From Bacillota bacterium (GTDB lineage: Bacteria > Bacillota > Clostridia > Christensenellales > Aristaeellaceae): a stretch of DNA of 64,000 nucleotides. The notes under the pieces are model-generated. The model was given only the letters and a program-made list of their open reading frames with translations, was not told where the DNA came from and ran no database searches. Positions within the stretch are counted from its first letter, which is position 1, and every line of letters starts with the position of its first letter. Positions 23,550-33,735 of this stretch are shown here, one piece after another. The stretch spans positions 1 through 64,000 of the forward strand of contig JAEYOW010000027.1 in NCBI GenBank assembly GCA_023411375.1. The letters are read 5' to 3'. A program made the position numbers and the translations under genes.

Positions 23550-26297
23550 TTATTCGTCCAGCAATTCGCAGTTAAAGGACGCCTGCCGCAGCACATCCGC
23601 TGTAGACACGAGCACGCTCTTGAGTCCCTGATGCGCGTCGTTCCACACTGCGTCCGCCATGCCGTCCTCGCTCTGCCGCCGCCATTGAAAGCGAGATGCG
23701 GGAATGGTATCTGTGACTTCCTCATTCCCGTGCAAAACACGGGCGATCAGAGTGGTGGAGCGGACGTTCTCTGTCAGGAACACCGTTCCCGCCACAATCT
23801 CGACCCGAAAGCCGAGCAGTGCATCCATATCGGAGTAAATCTGCTCCTGCGCCTGACGATACGCTGTACTGCTGGTGACCGTGGACACGATGGCGCTATC
23901 CGTAATCTTTAGCTCGGCTTGCGAAAGCCGCTCCGTCAGCGCGTTCACGTCGCTTGCATCTGCTTTGCCCGCCACCATGAGCCGCAGATAGGTATTGCCC
24001 GTGATGTCGGCGGCGTTGAGTGCTGCAATGGTCGCTTCCCGCGCAAAGAGCGTGTCCACGTCGATATTCGCGGCGATGAGGCTGCGGATGATGGCGTTGT
24101 TGGCGAAGATGTCGTTGACGTTTAGGCAAGCCGCCGTGACTGTGCCTTCGATCAACTTTTCTCCGGCGTTGATGCTGGCGTCTCCGACATCGGCATTGCC
24201 GACCTGCTTGCGGGTAGAAGTGATATTACCCTCGCCGTCCACACTCACGGCGTAGAAGCCGCCATCCGTACCTTTGACGATGAGCTCGCCGACCGTTAGG
24301 CTAACCATGTTGGCTTCGGTCACAGCGAGATCGGCGATGTAGAGCTTGCCGCCTACACCCTGCGTGATGATTGCGGTATCCGTGGCCAAGTCTTTGATAT
24401 GCGCCCAGTCTATATCGGCGCTGCCAATACTCGCGTTGGCGATGACTGTGAATGCAGCGGTCAGCGTGGTGATGGCCGCCCAGTCGATATTGGCTTCGCT
24501 GATGTTCGCCGTGGTGATCTGTGCCTGAGCGATCTGCGCGGTCGCCGCCGCCAGCGCCTCGATATCCGCCCAATGGATGTCAGCGCTCACGATGTTGGCG
24601 GTGGTGATCTGCGCCGCGGCAATCGACGCGACCGCCGCATACAACTCGTCGGTTGTGATGTTGCCCGCCACAAGCTCCTGTATCTTGGCAGTTACGGCGG
24701 TCAGTGCGTTGACGTTGAGCACGTCGATGAGCGCCTCTGCGATATGCGCGCGGGTGATGCTTGCGTCCTGAATGTGCGCCGAGCCAATGGCGGCGTTCTT
24801 CACCTGCAGCGACCCGACCGCTGCTACCTGTAGTTGACCCGTGCCGATGGAGTTAAGCGCTAGCTTTGAGCCGGTGATCGAGCCGGAAGCAAGCTGCCGC
24901 GCGGAGATTGTCGCGCCTTCCAGCGTATCGGCGACCGTGCCCAGCGTGACGCTCGTGTACTTCTTGGTCAGGCAATCGTAGGTGTACTGCGTCATGCGCA
25001 TAGATACTTCTACCCCGATACGCCGCGCAATCACGCGCACGCTGTCACCGAGGAAGATTTCGTTCAGCGCGCCGTACTGTTTATACTCTTCAGTATTGGA
25101 ACAGCTGACGAAGTCTACTTTGAGCGTGACGGTCGGCAGATCACAGCCTGCCGAATACTCGTCCTGTGCCGCTTGCCGCATTTCCTCGTAACACTGCGCT
25201 TTACTCTTGGGCTCGTCCTCATCGTCCGATTCCTTGGCGTCCGTGGTCGGCAGGTGTATCCACTTGGGCTGCGGGTAGGCGTTCAGGTACGGGCTGTCAA
25301 AGTATAGTTCGGGCAGATAGAGGATGTTGCCGTCCTTGTCCTCGCCCGTAGGCATGATGCGCGTCACCACGTCGGTTAGGTCAACGTCGTAGGAGATGCC
25401 CACGAGATTTTTGCGCTCACGGATTTGAACGTCGGTATCGTGACCGACGTGCGCCACGAGGAACACGTCGAACCAGTCGCGGGCGAGTTCCGCGCCATAC
25501 TTGCCTGTAATGCCATCCTCGCCGAGCAGCGCCTCCACGGGATTCACGTTTTCAAACTCCACCTCGGCGGCGGTGGTCGCTAGATCGGAATAGAATGTGA
25601 AGTCGTGAGGAGACAGGCAATCCGAAAAAATGTGCTGTACGACAGCCGCGCCCACCGTCGAGGAGGCGGGCTTGTAGCTCTTGAGCATATTGTCCATGAG
25701 ATCGTAAAACACATGACGCGCGTAGACCGTAACCTTGCTCAGATCGGGCACAACGCGGTAGATGCGGAACGGCTGATCACGCAGCTGACGCGCTTCCACT
25801 ACCTGATTGCGAAATCCGACGTTCTCTTGCACGCTCTGCGTTTCGGTGCGCACGTAGGTGAGATACTCCGAAGCCATGTACCCATGCCGACCGTCCGGGC
25901 AGGTGACTTCATACCAACTCGAGGAAGTCTTGTTGAGTACGATGACCTCGGTGCCCTTCTTGTATTTTCCGAGGATTTTGTAGCTCGTTCCCGTACCCGA
26001 GCGAAGCCTGAGCGGGTCCTTGCTGGTGGAAACGCGATAGACCAGCACATCGTAGGTTGTGGTCTGGTAGGGCTGCGTAACAAGATCAACCTGCGGGGTC
26101 ATGCTCGCGGGCACGGGCGCGCGGAGAATGTACCCTTCCGCAAGACGCTGCCACTTGCCATAATCATCAATGGGGTGAACGAGCGTCAGTTCCCACTCGC
26201 CGTTGAGCGTTTCGGTCACGGTACAGGACTGAGGACTGACGACGCCCAATCCGTTGTTGGAAAAGTCCGTACAGGTCGGTTCATATACGCAGATCAT
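23550..26297 (-). CDS. Tail-associated protein (Tal/minor structural protein) with inserted SH3 domain
   Basis: The 915-residue protein forms the tail tip below Dit. It starts with the siphovirus minor-structural-protein fold (CTVTETLNGEWELTLVHPID), has an SH3b domain inserted at residues ~108-150 (LRLRSGTGTSYKILGKYKKG), resumes the tail-hub fold (RDWFDVFLVAHVG, YDVDLTDVVTRIMPTGEDKDG), and ends in a long segment of repeating AQITTANI-type units that probably form a trimeric fibre. The SH3 insert suggests binding to cell-wall peptides. It follows the Dit gene in the canonical order. Confidence 0.88.
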   Translation of the reverse strand: MICVYEPTCTDFSNNGLGVVSPQSCTVTETLNGEWELTLVHPIDDYGKWQRLAEGYILRAPVPASMTPQVDLVTQPYQTTTYDVLVYRVSTSKDPLRLRSGTGTSYKILGKYKKGTEVIVLNKTSSSWYEVTCPDGRHGYMASEYLTYVRTETQSVQENVGFRNQVVEARQLRDQPFRIYRVVPDLSKVTVYARHVFYDLMDNMLKSYKPASSTVGAAVVQHIFSDCLSPHDFTFYSDLATTAAEVEFENVNPVEALLGEDGITGKYGAELARDWFDVFLVAHVGHDTDVQIRERKNLVGISYDVDLTDVVTRIMPTGEDKDGNILYLPELYFDSPYLNAYPQPKWIHLPTTDAKESDDEDEPKSKAQCYEEMRQAAQDEYSAGCDLPTVTLKVDFVSCSNTEEYKQYGALNEIFLGDSVRVIARRIGVEVSMRMTQYTYDCLTKKYTSVTLGTVADTLEGATISARQLASGSITGSKLALNSIGTGQLQVAAVGSLQVKNAAIGSAHIQDASITRAHIAEALIDVLNVNALTAVTAKIQELVAGNITTDELYAAVASIAAAQITTANIVSADIHWADIEALAAATAQIAQAQITTANISEANIDWAAITTLTAAFTVIANASIGSADIDWAHIKDLATDTAIITQGVGGKLYIADLAVTEANMVSLTVGELIVKGTDGGFYAVSVDGEGNITSTRKQVGNADVGDASINAGEKLIEGTVTAACLNVNDIFANNAIIRSLIAANIDVDTLFAREATIAALNAADITGNTYLRLMVAGKADASDVNALTERLSQAELKITDSAIVSTVTSSTAYRQAQEQIYSDMDALLGFRVEIVAGTVFLTENVRSTTLIARVLHGNEEVTDTIPASRFQWRRQSEDGMADAVWNDAHQGLKSVLVSTADVLRQASFNCELLDE

Positions 26298-26321
26298 TAG
26301 GCGTCGTCTCCTCTCGCGGTA

Positions 26322-27020
26322 TTACAGCGTCCTCCAGTTCGGCTGGATCACAACCCGACTTACGTTGCCGCTCCAGCTTATGGCGTTCGTGCCGGGCAGG
26401 AGCGTCGGATAATCGCCGCTCATACAGCTGTTCATGCTCGTTACGCCGTTGTACGCTTCCATCAGCGGCGTGTCCAGCGTGATGCTCCCCGCGATGTCAG
26501 AAAGCTCGACAATGGTCATGCCAACCATGAGTGTGATTTCACCCGAACCGTATACCGTGATCACCGGTTCGGAGGAAACGCTGCCCGGATTGGTGATGAA
26601 CGTGCTGGATTGCGTCAGCGTGATCGACGGCGAATCATTCAGGTAGAAAAAGGGCTTGCATCGAAAATTGACCGCGAAGGAGCGATGCGGGTTGCCGCGC
26701 AGTATCTTCTCAAAAGGAATCTGGTTCACGATTCGCGCGTAGTAGAAACCGTCCTGCCTACTTGCGAACGTCACCTTGCCGTTCCCCTTGAGATATGAGG
26801 CCAACGCGCCAATATGGTCCGAGCGCTGAACGAAGCAGATCGCGGTGAGAATCATGTCCTCATACACATCGTCGCCCTCGAGCAGCGTCAGGCTCCCCGG
26901 CCTGCCGGGTACATCAATATAAGTCGCACGTTCGGCGGGCAGTGTGATGGGCGGCTGCTCTGAAACATGAATGCCATGTGCTGTGCATCGGACGCTGTTC
27001 CAAGAAAACCAGTCATCCAA
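26322..27020 (-). CDS. Distal tail protein (Dit)
   Basis: The 232-residue protein shows the Dit pattern: an N-terminal domain (WFSWNSVRCTAHGIHVSEQP, PGRPGSLTLLEGDDVYED) and the galectin-like C-terminal domain (TNPGSVSSEPVITVYGSG). Dit hexamers join the tail tube to the baseplate. The start is a TTG at 27020, eight bases after GGAGGT; the nearby ATG is out of frame. It lies between the tape measure and Tal genes, apart from one inserted gene. Confidence 0.88.
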   Translation of the reverse strand: MDDWFSWNSVRCTAHGIHVSEQPPITLPAERATYIDVPGRPGSLTLLEGDDVYEDMILTAICFVQRSDHIGALASYLKGNGKVTFASRQDGFYYARIVNQIPFEKILRGNPHRSFAVNFRCKPFFYLNDSPSITLTQSSTFITNPGSVSSEPVITVYGSGEITLMVGMTIVELSDIAGSITLDTPLMEAYNGVTSMNSCMSGDYPTLLPGTNAISWSGNVSRVVIQPNWRTL

Positions 27021-27051
27021 AGCGGAACACCTCCGTTTTGCAGAAGAAAAA

Positions 27052-27074
27052 GGACGCTCTCAGCGAAAGCATCC
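27052..27074 (-). terminator. Terminator between the 228-residue inserted gene and Dit
   Basis: On the minus strand GGATGC and GCGTCC pair around a 9-10-base loop and are followed by TTTTTCTT. It ends transcripts coming from the unknown gene at 27107-27793. Confidence 0.6.
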
Positions 27075-27106
27075 CGTTTCTTCATTGTTATACTTGCTCT
27101 ACGCCA

Positions 27107-27793
27107 TCAGATGTGCAAATCCATCATACTGGCGAGCAGCTCCTGCTTTTCGGCGAGCGCGAGGTATTCATAGAAACCCTTGATATGCGCTTGCAGACTC
27201 TCATACGCCACATCGTCGCAGCCAAACCAGCCCATGCGCCCGGCGCACCGCCATTCACCGTCCGCCGTAACGTAGGCATACGGTACGGAACCGGCTTCGT
27301 GCTCAGCGTAGAACTCCTTGTTGTTAAACCGCTGAAGATAGTATTCCGGCTTGTACAGATGGAGATAGAAATCTTCCTTTTCCTCCGGCGTTTGCTTCGC
27401 GCCTTCGACCATGACCTCCCAGCGACGCAGCGCGTGCTGATACGCAGCTTCATCGCGGAAAAAATCGATATCGGCGGCAAGCGCGCGGTCGCAGTATCCG
27501 GGACGATTGCGCGCCGGATCGTCATATTTGGAAAGCGGGGCGAATTCACCTTGTTTGCCTTCCTTGAGCTTGAGCATTCCGCGCCACCTGCCGCCCAGCT
27601 CGTACCAGTCCCACTTGGCGTTTGGGTTGCACCAGTAGCCCTTGCGCCCGGTGGTCTTGTCCATATCGGCGTCGTCATCTTCCTCGAACACACCATAGGG
27701 CGAGCCGGGTTCGACGCACTCGTTGAAGGGCGCGAGCAGATCGTCCACTTGTTCGGGAGTATGCGAGAATACGAGCGTATTGAAATGGGACAT
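27107..27793 (-). CDS. Unknown 228-residue acidic protein inserted between tape measure and Dit
   Basis: The protein starts MSHFNTLVFSHTPEQVDDLL and has a conserved-looking NPNAKWDWYELGGRWRGML centre, rich in tryptophan and acidic residues. It is soluble with no catalytic motif I can name. The ATG at 27793 has GGAGGAA nine bases ahead; the TTG at 27799 is too close to the site. It interrupts the normal tape-measure/Dit order and has a terminator after it, so it looks like accessory cargo rather than a structural protein. Confidence 0.75.
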   Translation of the reverse strand: MSHFNTLVFSHTPEQVDDLLAPFNECVEPGSPYGVFEEDDDADMDKTTGRKGYWCNPNAKWDWYELGGRWRGMLKLKEGKQGEFAPLSKYDDPARNRPGYCDRALAADIDFFRDEAAYQHALRRWEVMVEGAKQTPEEKEDFYLHLYKPEYYLQRFNNKEFYAEHEAGSVPYAYVTADGEWRCAGRMGWFGCDDVAYESLQAHIKGFYEYLALAEKQELLASMMDLHI

Positions 27794-27930
27794 TTGCAAT
27801 TCCTCCGTTCTTTAGGGTGTCGTATCTATGCCTCTGAAGCGTGCAGAAGTCAAGTTATTTATGCCGTGATTGTCGGCGTGGCAATTCCGTATATGCCCCG
27901 CCGACCCGGATTCCTTCGGAATCCTAATCT

Positions 27931-30900
27931 CTATGCCAGCCGCATTCCTTTACCGCGCTGTTGGCGGCGGGTGAGCGAGGCAATCTCTACCGCCAGCGAA
28001 CGGATGTCCTGCTCGTCGCGGATGTAGAAATTGTTCCCGGATAGGTTGACGCTGCTGGACTGGTTGTAGGTTTTGCGGTTGTCGTTGCTAGTCGTAGAGA
28101 TGCTCCCGGTCTTGGCTTCGCCGGTCAGGAAGCGCGCGGCGTTCTGGATAACCTTCGCCTGTTTCTTGCTCTCCAAAAGCACGCCCTGACCGAAGCCCTT
28201 CATGGACATCCTGCCAACCTCGTCACGAAACACGCCAGAGGGCGACTTGATTTTAAGTTCGCTCTTGGCGGCGGTGACGGCGGCCTTTGCCGCGCTGCGC
28301 ATGGCGCTGATCACGCCCGCCCGTCCCGCATTGATGCCCGCTGTCAAGCCCGACATGGCGTTCACGCCGACGGAGCGAAGCGTTGTGCCGGTAAGGTTGG
28401 CGGCAATGGCCGATCTGACGGTCGCCGCAATGGCGCTGCCCGTTCCGCTCATGCTGAAGCCGGTCATGCCGGAGGCAATCCCTTCCGCTGCGCTTGTACC
28501 CGTTGGTTTGAGCGTTTCGCCCGTTAGCGCAGTGGTTACCGCCGTTTCCACACTCGTCGCCATGGTGGAGGCATCCGTAGTAAAGTCATGCTCCGTCATG
28601 CCTGTGCCCACGCCAGCCGCGACGTTATCGCCCACGGGCTTCACGCGCGTGGAGGGCGACTGGATTCCCAGCGCGGTATTCAGAGCGGTTTCAAGGTTTC
28701 CGGCGACGGTTTCCGCGTCGCTGGCAAAGCCCGCCTCGGTCATTCCTTGCGCGATGCCCTCGCGGACGTGCGCGCCGGTACCCGTCACATCAAGCCCGTT
28801 TAGGAAGGCGACGATGCTTTGCAGATTTTGCAGGTCTGTGTCGGACACAGCCTGCCCTTGCTGAATGGCAGAGACCATTTCAGCTACATAGGCGGAAAGC
28901 TCCGCGACGCTTTCCGCGCTGAAGTCCAGCTTCATACTGGTGTCCAGCACGTCGCGGTTTGTGGATTCGCCAAAGACGGACGCCCAGAACTTATCCCACG
29001 CGTTGTAGTCCAGCGTCTTTTGATAGGAATCCAAGCGACCGATGGCGCTGTCCACCATGTCCATGGTCGTGGTAGGCGCGATACCCGCCCAGGCCGCCTG
29101 CCATGTGCCGCCCAGCTTAAGCGCTTCATCGACGGCTTGGCTGGCGCTGTCGATGGCTTCCTGTGTGCCGGTGACTTCGGGCGTAATGAACACGTGCAGC
29201 GTGCCGTCCTGATCGAGTGCGGCGACGGTTTCTGCCGTCACGGTTCCGTTGGGCACGGCGGTAATGGGCACTTCCACGCCATCCTGCCAGAATTTCACCT
29301 TGCCCTCGGAAAGTAATGCGTCAAGCTCTCCCTGCTTCAGTTCGCCCAATCGCACAGGCACTTCCAACTCCATGCCGGTACCGGTTTTCAGCCCCTGATA
29401 GGCCAGATAATCATAGCCCGTGATCACAACGCGCGTTTGTAGCTGAGGAACGGATACGCCCTCGGCCTCTTTGTACTCGGTGATATAGGCGGTCAGGGAA
29501 GGCAGGAGCTGCGACTTATCACAGCCGGTAGCCTCGGCGTAGCTGTTCACAATGGCCTCAATCTGACCGGGCGTCAGCGCTGTAATGTCTACGCCTTCCG
29601 CTTCCAGATACTTGGCGACCATAGCCGTCACGTCGTCCGGGGTGAGCGCCGTGGTGAGCGCGCCGCCCGTGACTTCTTCGTAAGCGAGAACAAACGCCGT
29701 GACCGCTTGGGGCGTTAGTTTCGAGGTGTCCACGCCTTCCTTCTCGAGATACTGCATGATGTAAGCGGTGATCTCGTCCGGCTTGAGGGTAGACATGTCC
29801 GCTCCGGCATCCAGTTCCTTGTACGCCGCGACCATCGCTGTGATGTTGGTCGGGTTGAGTGCGGAAACGTCCGCGCCGGTAATCGCTTCCGCATAAGTAG
29901 CGATGTAGGCAACCAAGCCTGTAGGCGTAAGCGATGCTTTGTCAGCGCCCTCCGGCACTTCGGTGTACTTCGTGATAAACGCTTCCACCTTGGGCTGTTG
30001 CAGTGCAGCATTTTCCGCGTCCACATACGCGCTGATGATGGCTTCCGTCGTGATCGCGCCGGGGTTGGCGGCGAACTCGTCCCATCTGGCCTGCGCGCCG
30101 GTCATGTCGAGGTCGGTTGCGATCTTCAGCACTTCCTCGGGGATGGCTTCGCTGAATATGCTGGACAGCCCCGGCAGCTCCACGGAATGTGTGTTCAAGT
30201 AGTCCTGAATGGACGCAATCTGCGTGAGCGCTTCGGAGAAGTCGATCTCCGGGAACATCGCCTGAATCTCGGATTCCGAAAGACCGCTGTCCATGAGCGA
30301 TTGAATCTGCGTCAATAGCCCGATGTACTCGGTGAGCGCACCCTCGTCCATAGATGCAGTTAACTCGTTTAGGTCAGCTAAAAGCGTGGGCTTCTCCGTT
30401 TCGGCTGCCATGCTGTACTCGCGCAGCTTCTGTGTAAGCGTGTCGATGTCTGTGCCAGCCTGCTGGATATCGGTCTGCTCCCACACAGGCATGACTACGG
30501 ATGCGAGCGTTTGCGCGTATTCCAGCGCCGCAGCGTGCCGATCAGCGTTGTACTTGGCGTTCAGTTCATCCAGTGCCAGCTGACGCTCGGTGCTGTCCTC
30601 GATGAGCTGGATTAGGCCATATTCTTTGTCGTACTGCGCGTCGATCTGCGCGTTGACGGCGGCCATGCCTTCGGCGGCGGCGACCATGGCGTTTTCGTAC
30701 ACAGTCACATCCGCGTCCTGTTTTCCGCGCGCCTGTGCGCGGGCAATCTCCGCTTCCACCTTCTGCGCGATGGTCTCAAAACCGTCCGTATCTGCGGATG
30801 TGAGATGGTACTTGATCTCGATGGCTTCCCGCGCGTCGATCAGCTCTTGCAGCTTGATCTTATCTGCCTCGGTGAAGTTTTTCGACTGACGCTTTTTGAG

Positions 30901-33672
30901 CAAGCGCTCGATCTCTGCGTCCATCGCGTCCAGCTTTGCAATGTCGGCGGTCAGCTGGTCGGAAACGGAAGTGTAGCCAGCCTCATCTGCGGTTTGCTTC
31001 AGCGACGCAAGCTCCTCGCGGGTGGAAGCGGTCAAAGCCTTGAAGGAATCCGACCATTCCTTAACGATCTCATTGGTTTCCTTTTTGCCGTCCGTCCAAA
31101 CGGCGAGTAGACTAGTGAGCCAGTCGGACGCGGTTTTCTTATCACGGGCGAAATCCGACTCCGACATACCGAAAAAGGACAGCCCCTTGCTTTCGCCATA
31201 GAAGGTCTCGGCAGCGGTGTCCTTCCACGATTTCGCTGTCTCTTCCATGCCCTTGAGGGCTTCGCGGGCTTGCTTCGCGCCGGAGATATAGTCTGCCAGA
31301 GCAATCGTGCCAACGACCACGGCGGCGGCGACCGCCAGCCATACGGAGGGTGATTTGCCAAGCACGGACATAAAGCCAGAGAAGCCGCCGCCTGCCTTAC
31401 CCACCGCCGTGGCGAACTTGCCGATGCCGGTGGACACTACGCCGATGCCCTTGGACAGCTTTCCCAGCAGCAGGATCGCCGGACCGATGGCGGCGACATA
31501 CGCCGCGAACTTGATGATCTGCCTCCGCTGCGCCTCGTCCATATCGAGGAACTTCTGGAGCAGCTCGCCCGCGCCGTCAATGAGGTTTTGGATGGTTGGG
31601 TTCAGGTCGTTGCCGATTTGCTGCGCAAAGAGGGTCGCGGTGTTCTTGAGGTTTTTGAGCTTGCTCTCCGTGGTGGCATAACGCTTCTCTGCTTCGACAG
31701 TCAGCGCGGTATTCTCCGCCCACGCGCGGTTTGCCGTCACCTGTGTATTGGCGAACAGTTCCGTTGCGTTGGTGGCGCGAAGCATGGTGTCGCGCAGGCG
31801 CACTTCCTTGATTCCAATCTCCTCGAGCACGGCGATGGCGCTTTCGCCCTCGTCATCCAGTTTGGAAAGACCGACAATAAACGCCTGAAACGCGGCAGCG
31901 GGGTCGGCGTCAAAGAGTGCCTTGAACTGTTCGGCGGTCATGCCCGCAACCTTGCCGAAGTCGGCAAGCGCGTCGCCTCCCGTCGCGGAGGCAACCTCCA
32001 TCTTAATCAGTGCTTTGGAGAACGCCGAGCCGCCCATCTGCGCCTCGATACCCACGGAGGATAGCGCAGTGGCGAAGCCCAAAATCTGCGCTTCGGAGAG
32101 TCCGACCTGTTTGCCCGCACCGGCGAGGCGCATGGACATCTCCATGATTGCAGACTCGGTCGTCGCGTAGTTATTGCCCAAATCAACCAGCGTGCTGCCC
32201 AGATTCTGGAACAGCGACTGATCCATCTGCATGATGTTGGCGAACTTCGCCAGCGTGGAGGCCGCGTCTGACGCGACGATGTCCGTGGAATTCCCCAGAT
32301 CGATCATCGTCCGGGCAAATTCCATGAGGTGGCTGTTTTCAATGCCCAACTGACCGGCGACGGCGACCACCTCGGCGATATCGTCGGCGGAGGAGGCTAC
32401 CTGCGTGGACATTTGTTTGATGCTGCCGGAAAGCTGTTCATACTCGGCATCCGTCGCGTCAACCGTTTTGCGGACGGACGCGAACGCGCTCTCGTAGCTG
32501 ATGCTTGCCTTGATCGCCGCAGCGCCCAGCGCGAGGATGGGTGTGGTGAGCGTGGTGGTGAGCGTGCGCCCGACCTTGGTCATGGTCTTGCTGGCGGTAT
32601 CACATTTCTTCCCAAAGTCCTCCAGCGATTTCCCGGCAGCCGTCCACGCGGACGCGGCGGTCTTGAGTTCTTGATTACAAGCGGCAATATCCGCCTGCGT
32701 CTGTTTCACGGCGGCGCGGGCGTTATTTAGCTTGGTTTCGGCATCCTGAACGGCGTCTGTGGCCTGACGGATTCGCTCCGGGTCGTTGACGGTCTGCGCC
32801 GCCTGAAGCTGTTCCTTCGCAGCGGCGAGCGCGCGCTCGTATTTGGTGACGGCCTGTTCTTGGAGGACAAGCTTCTCCCGAAGTAGCGTGAGCTTGGCGC
32901 TCAAGCCTTCGGCGCTCTTATCGAAATCCTTGATGCCTGCGGCGGCCAGTCGGAAGCGGCTCTCCGCGTTCTGCATCTGCTTTCCGACGCTGGCGATGGC
33001 CTGCTCGCTTCGGACGATGGTTTCACCTGCGGAGTCCCATTGCGTCCGGGAAAGCGCGAGCGCGGAATTGCACTTCTCAAGCTCACTTCCGGTTTCTTGG
33101 ACTACGGCCTTCGCGCCGTTTAATTTGGTCTGTGCAGCGCTGAAAGCGTCCGCAGCGTTCTGTGTGGATTTCTTGAGCGCGACGTTCTGGCCTTCGAGCT
33201 TCTTGACCTCTTGGACGGATTCGCGGTATTCGACCTTGACCGCGTCGAGGTTCGCCTTTGCCGCGATGGTCGCGGAGTCCGCTTCGCCCAGCGATGCTTT
33301 ATACTGTGTGTACGCGGACGCGGCGTTCGCCACTTCCTGCTTGAGCTGGGCTTGCTTCTGCTTGGCATCCTCCAACCGCTGTGCGTAGTCGTTCTGGCGG
33401 TCGTAACACTCGCGGAGCTTATCACTGGCGGCTTGCAACGCCTTCTCATATTGACCGACGGCATCTTTTTGCAAGGTGAGCTTCCGCTCCAGCGTAGTCA
33501 GGTGAGAGGCAAGCCCCGCCGTGGTCTTCTCAAAGTTGTCCACCCCGGCACTTGCCAGCTTGAACGCGGACTCCGCTTCTTGGATCTGCTTTTGGATGGA
33601 TTTGATATTCCGAGTGAAGTTATCGCTGTTTAACGACAGCGACACCACCAGATCGCGGAGCGTCTCGCTCAT
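27931..33672 (-). CDS. Tail tape measure protein
   Basis: The 1913-residue protein sets tail length and is threaded through the tail tube. It starts with long coiled coils that contain an internal duplication (QIQEAESAFKLASAGVDNFE near 30 and QMQNAESRFRLAAAGIKDFD near 230). A PhageMin_Tail-like core follows (AFASVRKTVDATDAEYEQL, AGQLGIENSHLMEFARTMID), then a hydrophobic segment (SVWLAVAAAVVVGTIALADY). Near residues 1240-1410 there is a tandem series of ~25-35-residue repeats of the LTPxxVTAxVxxYxEAxG type. At about 1.5 angstrom per residue this would give a tail of nearly 290 nm, long for a siphovirus. Confidence 0.93.
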   Translation of the reverse strand: MSETLRDLVVSLSLNSDNFTRNIKSIQKQIQEAESAFKLASAGVDNFEKTTAGLASHLTTLERKLTLQKDAVGQYEKALQAASDKLRECYDRQNDYAQRLEDAKQKQAQLKQEVANAASAYTQYKASLGEADSATIAAKANLDAVKVEYRESVQEVKKLEGQNVALKKSTQNAADAFSAAQTKLNGAKAVVQETGSELEKCNSALALSRTQWDSAGETIVRSEQAIASVGKQMQNAESRFRLAAAGIKDFDKSAEGLSAKLTLLREKLVLQEQAVTKYERALAAAKEQLQAAQTVNDPERIRQATDAVQDAETKLNNARAAVKQTQADIAACNQELKTAASAWTAAGKSLEDFGKKCDTASKTMTKVGRTLTTTLTTPILALGAAAIKASISYESAFASVRKTVDATDAEYEQLSGSIKQMSTQVASSADDIAEVVAVAGQLGIENSHLMEFARTMIDLGNSTDIVASDAASTLAKFANIMQMDQSLFQNLGSTLVDLGNNYATTESAIMEMSMRLAGAGKQVGLSEAQILGFATALSSVGIEAQMGGSAFSKALIKMEVASATGGDALADFGKVAGMTAEQFKALFDADPAAAFQAFIVGLSKLDDEGESAIAVLEEIGIKEVRLRDTMLRATNATELFANTQVTANRAWAENTALTVEAEKRYATTESKLKNLKNTATLFAQQIGNDLNPTIQNLIDGAGELLQKFLDMDEAQRRQIIKFAAYVAAIGPAILLLGKLSKGIGVVSTGIGKFATAVGKAGGGFSGFMSVLGKSPSVWLAVAAAVVVGTIALADYISGAKQAREALKGMEETAKSWKDTAAETFYGESKGLSFFGMSESDFARDKKTASDWLTSLLAVWTDGKKETNEIVKEWSDSFKALTASTREELASLKQTADEAGYTSVSDQLTADIAKLDAMDAEIERLLKKRQSKNFTEADKIKLQELIDAREAIEIKYHLTSADTDGFETIAQKVEAEIARAQARGKQDADVTVYENAMVAAAEGMAAVNAQIDAQYDKEYGLIQLIEDSTERQLALDELNAKYNADRHAAALEYAQTLASVVMPVWEQTDIQQAGTDIDTLTQKLREYSMAAETEKPTLLADLNELTASMDEGALTEYIGLLTQIQSLMDSGLSESEIQAMFPEIDFSEALTQIASIQDYLNTHSVELPGLSSIFSEAIPEEVLKIATDLDMTGAQARWDEFAANPGAITTEAIISAYVDAENAALQQPKVEAFITKYTEVPEGADKASLTPTGLVAYIATYAEAITGADVSALNPTNITAMVAAYKELDAGADMSTLKPDEITAYIMQYLEKEGVDTSKLTPQAVTAFVLAYEEVTGGALTTALTPDDVTAMVAKYLEAEGVDITALTPGQIEAIVNSYAEATGCDKSQLLPSLTAYITEYKEAEGVSVPQLQTRVVITGYDYLAYQGLKTGTGMELEVPVRLGELKQGELDALLSEGKVKFWQDGVEVPITAVPNGTVTAETVAALDQDGTLHVFITPEVTGTQEAIDSASQAVDEALKLGGTWQAAWAGIAPTTTMDMVDSAIGRLDSYQKTLDYNAWDKFWASVFGESTNRDVLDTSMKLDFSAESVAELSAYVAEMVSAIQQGQAVSDTDLQNLQSIVAFLNGLDVTGTGAHVREGIAQGMTEAGFASDAETVAGNLETALNTALGIQSPSTRVKPVGDNVAAGVGTGMTEHDFTTDASTMATSVETAVTTALTGETLKPTGTSAAEGIASGMTGFSMSGTGSAIAATVRSAIAANLTGTTLRSVGVNAMSGLTAGINAGRAGVISAMRSAAKAAVTAAKSELKIKSPSGVFRDEVGRMSMKGFGQGVLLESKKQAKVIQNAARFLTGEAKTGSISTTSNDNRKTYNQSSSVNLSGNNFYIRDEQDIRSLAVEIASLTRRQQRGKGMRLA

Positions 33673-33704
33673 GAAGTCTCACCTGCCTTTCCAAGCAACA
33701 AAAA

Positions 33705-33726
33705 AAGCAGCCGTTTTCGGTTGCTT
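33705..33726 (-). terminator. Hairpin with T-run between tail chaperone and tape measure
   Basis: AAGCA/CCG and CGG/TGCTT arms around an AAAA loop are followed on the minus strand by seven T. It lies between the end of the frameshifted chaperone (33736) and the tape-measure start (33672) and may limit the amount of tape-measure transcript. Confidence 0.55.
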
Positions 33727-33735
33727 CTTACGGAT

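Noticed and set aside
27910..27926. GGATTCC-TTC-GGAATCC hairpin as a terminator after the tape measure
   Set aside because: No T-run follows on either strand and it lies close to the coding end; too weak to call.
26978..28027. 349-residue plus-strand frame
   Set aside because: It lies opposite the 228-residue gene and the ends of Dit and the tape measure, with no recognisable domain.
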